Source: JBCCCJ01 sp039029315 (GTDB lineage Bacteria; Bacteroidota; Bacteroidia; J057). From it: DNA of 64,000 bases. A program made the position numbers and the translations under genes. A model generated the notes under the pieces. That model made no database searches. It worked only from the letters and a program-made list of their open reading frames with translations, and was not told where the DNA came from. The stretch spans positions 30,771-94,770 of the forward strand of contig JBCCGK010000038.1 in the NCBI GenBank assembly GCA_039029315.1. Reading direction: 5' to 3'. This document shows positions 62,301-64,000 of the stretch, one piece after another. Numbering within the stretch: position 1 is the stretch's first letter; every line of letters begins with the position of its first letter.

Positions 62301-62508
62301 CGACGGCAGGGTGAAAAGTACCAGAAATTTTCTATTCTTTCGCAAAAACCCCAGAATCGAGCAAGGGTCCATTATCTATGTAGAACGGAAACCAGATCGA
62401 GAAAATGATGGAAAGCCTAGACTGAGAATCAATGCGCAAGAAATCATGGCAAGTATTTCCTCTATGTTGACTTTCTACCTGTTGATTGATAGAACTTTCA
62501 CTCCTTAA
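59350..62508 (+). CDS. Polysaccharide export protein with eight SLBB-like domains
   Basis: This 1052-residue outer-membrane-type exporter (Wza-like) has a signal peptide (FKIFALFLLLGVGNF), a disordered Gly/Gln/Pro-rich stretch, a Poly_export domain beginning YIVGPGDMFGITVYG, and then a long run of SLBB domains. I count about eight VxGxVxxPxxY-type starts (for example VGEVRKPGSYRI, VEGEVRKPGIYET, VEGSVVNPGRYQL and VVGLVNNPDTFQV). Wza in E. coli has two or three, so this is unusually extended. It exports capsule or exopolysaccharide. The Wzz-like gene follows after 12 bases. Confidence 0.9.
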   Translation: MHQEFFQFKIFALFLLLGVGNFAKAQPVTTQGQTPPPNIQGQLPNLQNRIDQLRNANVPLNQLPTIPGTTTIPGQIGTQPGTLNPSSSSGFPAAGPPIEDVILEGDDAVLEEEDAEFEDKPIQVNEVNLTPAIVSNIFGLHLFRDSSIKFNQSGTRIPPDDYIVGPGDMFGITVYGSDEFSESLSVADDGSIQRQYIGKIYVLGLTYARARKLLEERYRGFVGRKATIEILLVTNRRSINVNIVGEVRKPGSYRISASTTAFNSLYAAAGINNIGSVRNIQIKRLGKTIQTLDLYDFLVYGRDDPIYLKDNDFIYVPVQGKVVEIEGAVKRPMEYELKETENLNSLLEFAGGLNYDALRKEAQIARLDRFSEREVLRDIDLRSYLEDEAKDYKMFSGDRLIVKSVNKGAFNIVQVFGNVEYPDTYQLFPGERVSDLVTRAGGLGIDAYLDRAYIVRIVPNSSEVVYIPINLNQLFKTDSTEFNESNNLILQFFDALVIFSKNDFLDKRDIIVEGEVRKPGIYETSPTMTLKDLLFYVGGIKRDADFNNVELSIITRAEDLNIERLRQQQEEETQGESSDSDVNAVPGKVGDVDNIGSMDGMDELGTEEQLVQRISIDENWQEDPLIDTLLIHNYDRVRVFSKYEFFFFKYIDVEGSVVNPGRYQLKRGMTLKDLLYQTGGLAEDADVNEVELYVDIDLEERGNFNNGTDRQEIVRIKIEEDWQNSIAADSIEMADFHKVVVRSEKDFFSPGYVEVVGLVNNPDTFQVHPNMSLRDLLYMAEGLKMEADFENIELSRVIETEDATGEIIPIPVVLHTVSTDQNWQDDLSLDELKVNSFDKVFVRKNPAFELQESVFIQGEVYLEGEYVKATKAERISSLIARAGGVTELADLAGAYLRRENIGSIAIKLDRALKRQGSKFDIPMLEGDTLVVPPRVDVVTITGNVLKPETTVLFEPSHQAFKYYVNLAGGFDRRTKRKLNTVTYVDGRVKSTRNFLFFRKNPRIEQGSIIYVERKPDRENDGKPRLRINAQEIMASISSMLTFYLLIDRTFTP

Positions 62509-62520
62509 GAACCATACGTT

Positions 62521-63585
62521 TTGCAAATCCAGGAAATTCTTCAAAGACTGGGAGTATACGTTGACAGAATCCGTCGAAAGTGGCTGGTTATCCTCCTGTT
62601 TGCGATTCCACCTGCGACTTATTTGGTATTGGAATCTTTTGTGAAGCCTCCTTTATTTTTGGCAACAACAGTTTTTCATCCTGATACAGGACAACAGGTT
62701 GGGGTAAACAGAGAAAATCCACTCTCTCTGATTTTGGGGAATCCCGGCGAAGGTGGGGAGACGGGATTTATGATCGGTGTCCTCAAAAGCCGAAATATCA
62801 GTGAGGCCGTTACCTCAGACTCGATTGATTGGAAAGGAGAAAGAAGATTGGTAGCAGATGTGATTTATGATGTCTATCCTCTGCATCCGTCTGTTTTTTC
62901 ACAGCTAAAAGCCTTCATCTCCAGGAAGCCACAACCCCTGGGCAAAGAATCCAAAATTTATTTTATGGCTTCTGCGATTAGGAGCAGTATGTCTGTAGAA
63001 GCTACCCCTGATGGATTTATTAACATGGTGATCTCATTTTATTCGGCAGATATGGCCGGATTGATTAGTCGCCTATATATCAAAGAGCTTGATGAGTATT
63101 ACAAAAAGCAGAAGACTGCCAAAGCTTCCAATAGTGTCTCATTTTATACCCAAAGAGCCGATTCGATCAACAGGGAATTAACAACAACGACAAACAAACT
63201 GGCCAGGTACCTTGATCAAAATCGTGGAAATATCTTTGCAAAAGACCAGGTATACCCAGCTGAATTAAGGATTCGGCAGGATATTTTGAAGCAAATGTTC
63301 GTTACCCTGACGTTGAGCAAAGAACAAGCCGCTGCTCAACTTCAGCAGGACACCCCTATCATTCAGGTATTGGACCATCCCAATCCTCCTTATAAGTCTT
63401 TGCGGCCCTCAACCATGCTCTATCTAATGGTGGGCTTAGTCTTTGGGATTTTTGTGGGAATATTTTGGGTGTGCAGACATCTTCTGTATGAAGACGTAGA
63501 GCAGATCATTCGAGACCAGTTACTTAGTCAAAACAAACCATCAGAGAAAGCAGAACAGGAACACGCAGAGGAGTCAGAAGAATGA
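62521..63585 (+). CDS. Wzz/chain-length-determinant-like inner-membrane protein
   Basis: This 354-residue protein has N- and C-terminal membrane helices (about 20-38 and 300-320) with a large periplasmic coiled region between (DSINRELTTTTNKLARYLDQ...). This is the Wzz/PCP layout that controls polysaccharide length. The start is a TTG at 62521, because no nearby ATG gives the N-terminal helix. It pairs with the SLBB exporter. No tyrosine-kinase domain is fused. Confidence 0.82.
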   Translation: MQIQEILQRLGVYVDRIRRKWLVILLFAIPPATYLVLESFVKPPLFLATTVFHPDTGQQVGVNRENPLSLILGNPGEGGETGFMIGVLKSRNISEAVTSDSIDWKGERRLVADVIYDVYPLHPSVFSQLKAFISRKPQPLGKESKIYFMASAIRSSMSVEATPDGFINMVISFYSADMAGLISRLYIKELDEYYKKQKTAKASNSVSFYTQRADSINRELTTTTNKLARYLDQNRGNIFAKDQVYPAELRIRQDILKQMFVTLTLSKEQAAAQLQQDTPIIQVLDHPNPPYKSLRPSTMLYLMVGLVFGIFVGIFWVCRHLLYEDVEQIIRDQLLSQNKPSEKAEQEHAEESEE

Positions 63586-63689
63586 GACGCGATTCAATCT
63601 GAAAAACAAGGCTTGAGTTGTAGGTAGATATGGTCAAACTAGCCATATACAGGAGACCGGAGATGGCCTGATTCGTATTCAATAAAAGC

Positions 63690-63723
63690 AAAGATCCTCA
63701 AGCGAACTCGCTTGAGGATCTTT
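63690..63723. terminator. Strong bidirectional terminator
   Basis: A perfect 15-bp stem (AAAGATCCTCAAGCG with its complement) and an AACT loop are followed by GTTTTTA. It lies between the plus-strand polysaccharide genes and the minus-strand cargo gene, and can serve both. Confidence 0.9.
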
Positions 63724-63744
63724 GTTTTTATCGTGAAAAGAGAC

Positions 63745-64000
63745 CTATCGAAGCAAAGTAACATTACCAGAATATTCCTCTGAGCCAACTTTGAGCATGT
63801 AATAGTAGACTCCTTCTGGGGCAGAATTATTGCCGACTTGTCCATCCCAGGTAGAAGAGGGCCCTTCAGCTTCGAAGACAGTTCTCCCCCATCTGTCCTG
63901 CACAACGAGGGAGTATGCCTCCTTTCCAGTGTACCTGACGGCAAATTCATCATTGATCCCATCCTGATTTGGGGAGAAAATATTGGGGATGATCACTTCA
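63745..64000 (-). CDS. T9SS type B cargo protein, 5' part beyond the window
   Basis: Only the last 85 or so codons are in view; the frame is open through the window edge (…EVIIPNIFSPNQDGIND). This is the gliding-motility/CHU-type T9SS C-terminal domain, with WGRTVFEAEG and GVYYYMLKVG landmarks. The body of the protein lies outside the window. A GTG within the tail is not the real start. Confidence 0.85.
   Translation of the reverse strand, partial: EVIIPNIFSPNQDGINDEFAVRYTGKEAYSLVVQDRWGRTVFEAEGPSSTWDGQVGNNSAPEGVYYYMLKVGSEEYSGNVTLLR

Overview
The window is gene-dense chromosomal DNA from a member of the Bacteroidota. The evidence is several secreted proteins ending in type IX secretion (T9SS) sorting domains of both the short type A form and the gliding-motility/CHU-like type B form, two carboxypeptidase-domain TonB receptors, a DUF3810 protein, an HYC_CC_PP protein, and start regions that mostly lack a clear Shine-Dalgarno sequence. 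The mix of DUF1501/DUF1553, DUF2891 and VPS10-like proteins would suit Saprospiria or Cytophagia, but that rank is inference. No rRNA, tRNA, CRISPR array, complete insertion sequence or prophage was seen.

Layout. 1-5.3 kb: a clipped NlpC/P60 hydrolase, an HNH nuclease, a glycosyltransferase with a zinc-ribbon membrane protein, a lone ArsN2-like acetyltransferase and DUF3810. 5.3-12.3 kb is more accessory: a possible small TA-flanked element, a Tat-exported intradiol dioxygenase, a double-hairpin array in front of a HARE-HTH/PD-(D/E)XK nuclease-like gene, a minus-strand metal operon (HYC_CC_PP, HMA protein, TonB receptor), a lipoprotein and a 161-bp MITE. 12.3-17.8 kb: an SDR / DUF1553 / DUF1501 operon. 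17.9-28.6 kb: yfbR, a sterol-desaturase-family protein, DUF1266, a glycosyltransferase, queA, an alpha/beta hydrolase, DUF2891 and a large VPS10-like secreted protein.

28.6-44.5 kb is the most unusual part. It holds a second, inverted copy of the 161-bp MITE with its own 3-bp target duplication, a LamG/T9SS protein, and a hipBA kinase module bracketed by two direct copies of a structured repeat. Next come a 1548-residue CHAT protease / nSTAND ATPase / 14-repeat WD40 protein with a large nested palindrome upstream, a TonB receptor divergent from a MarR regulator, and a minus-strand cluster with an ankyrin protein, a JetD/topoisomerase VI-A-like TOPRIM protein and an SRPBCC protein.

44.5-64 kb is mostly housekeeping: queE and folD, a NUDIX hydrolase, a class III sirtuin, an SCP2-domain protein, recJ, two large T9SS cargo proteins, lptB with a GH3-family gene, psd, methylmalonyl-CoA epimerase, and an eight-SLBB exporter with a Wzz-like partner. 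The window closes inside another T9SS type B cargo gene. Five hairpins are read as terminators or terminator-like. No single new multi-gene system is proven; the strongest candidates are the CHAT-STAND-WD40 locus, the hairpin-controlled nuclease gene and the repeat-flanked hipBA module.
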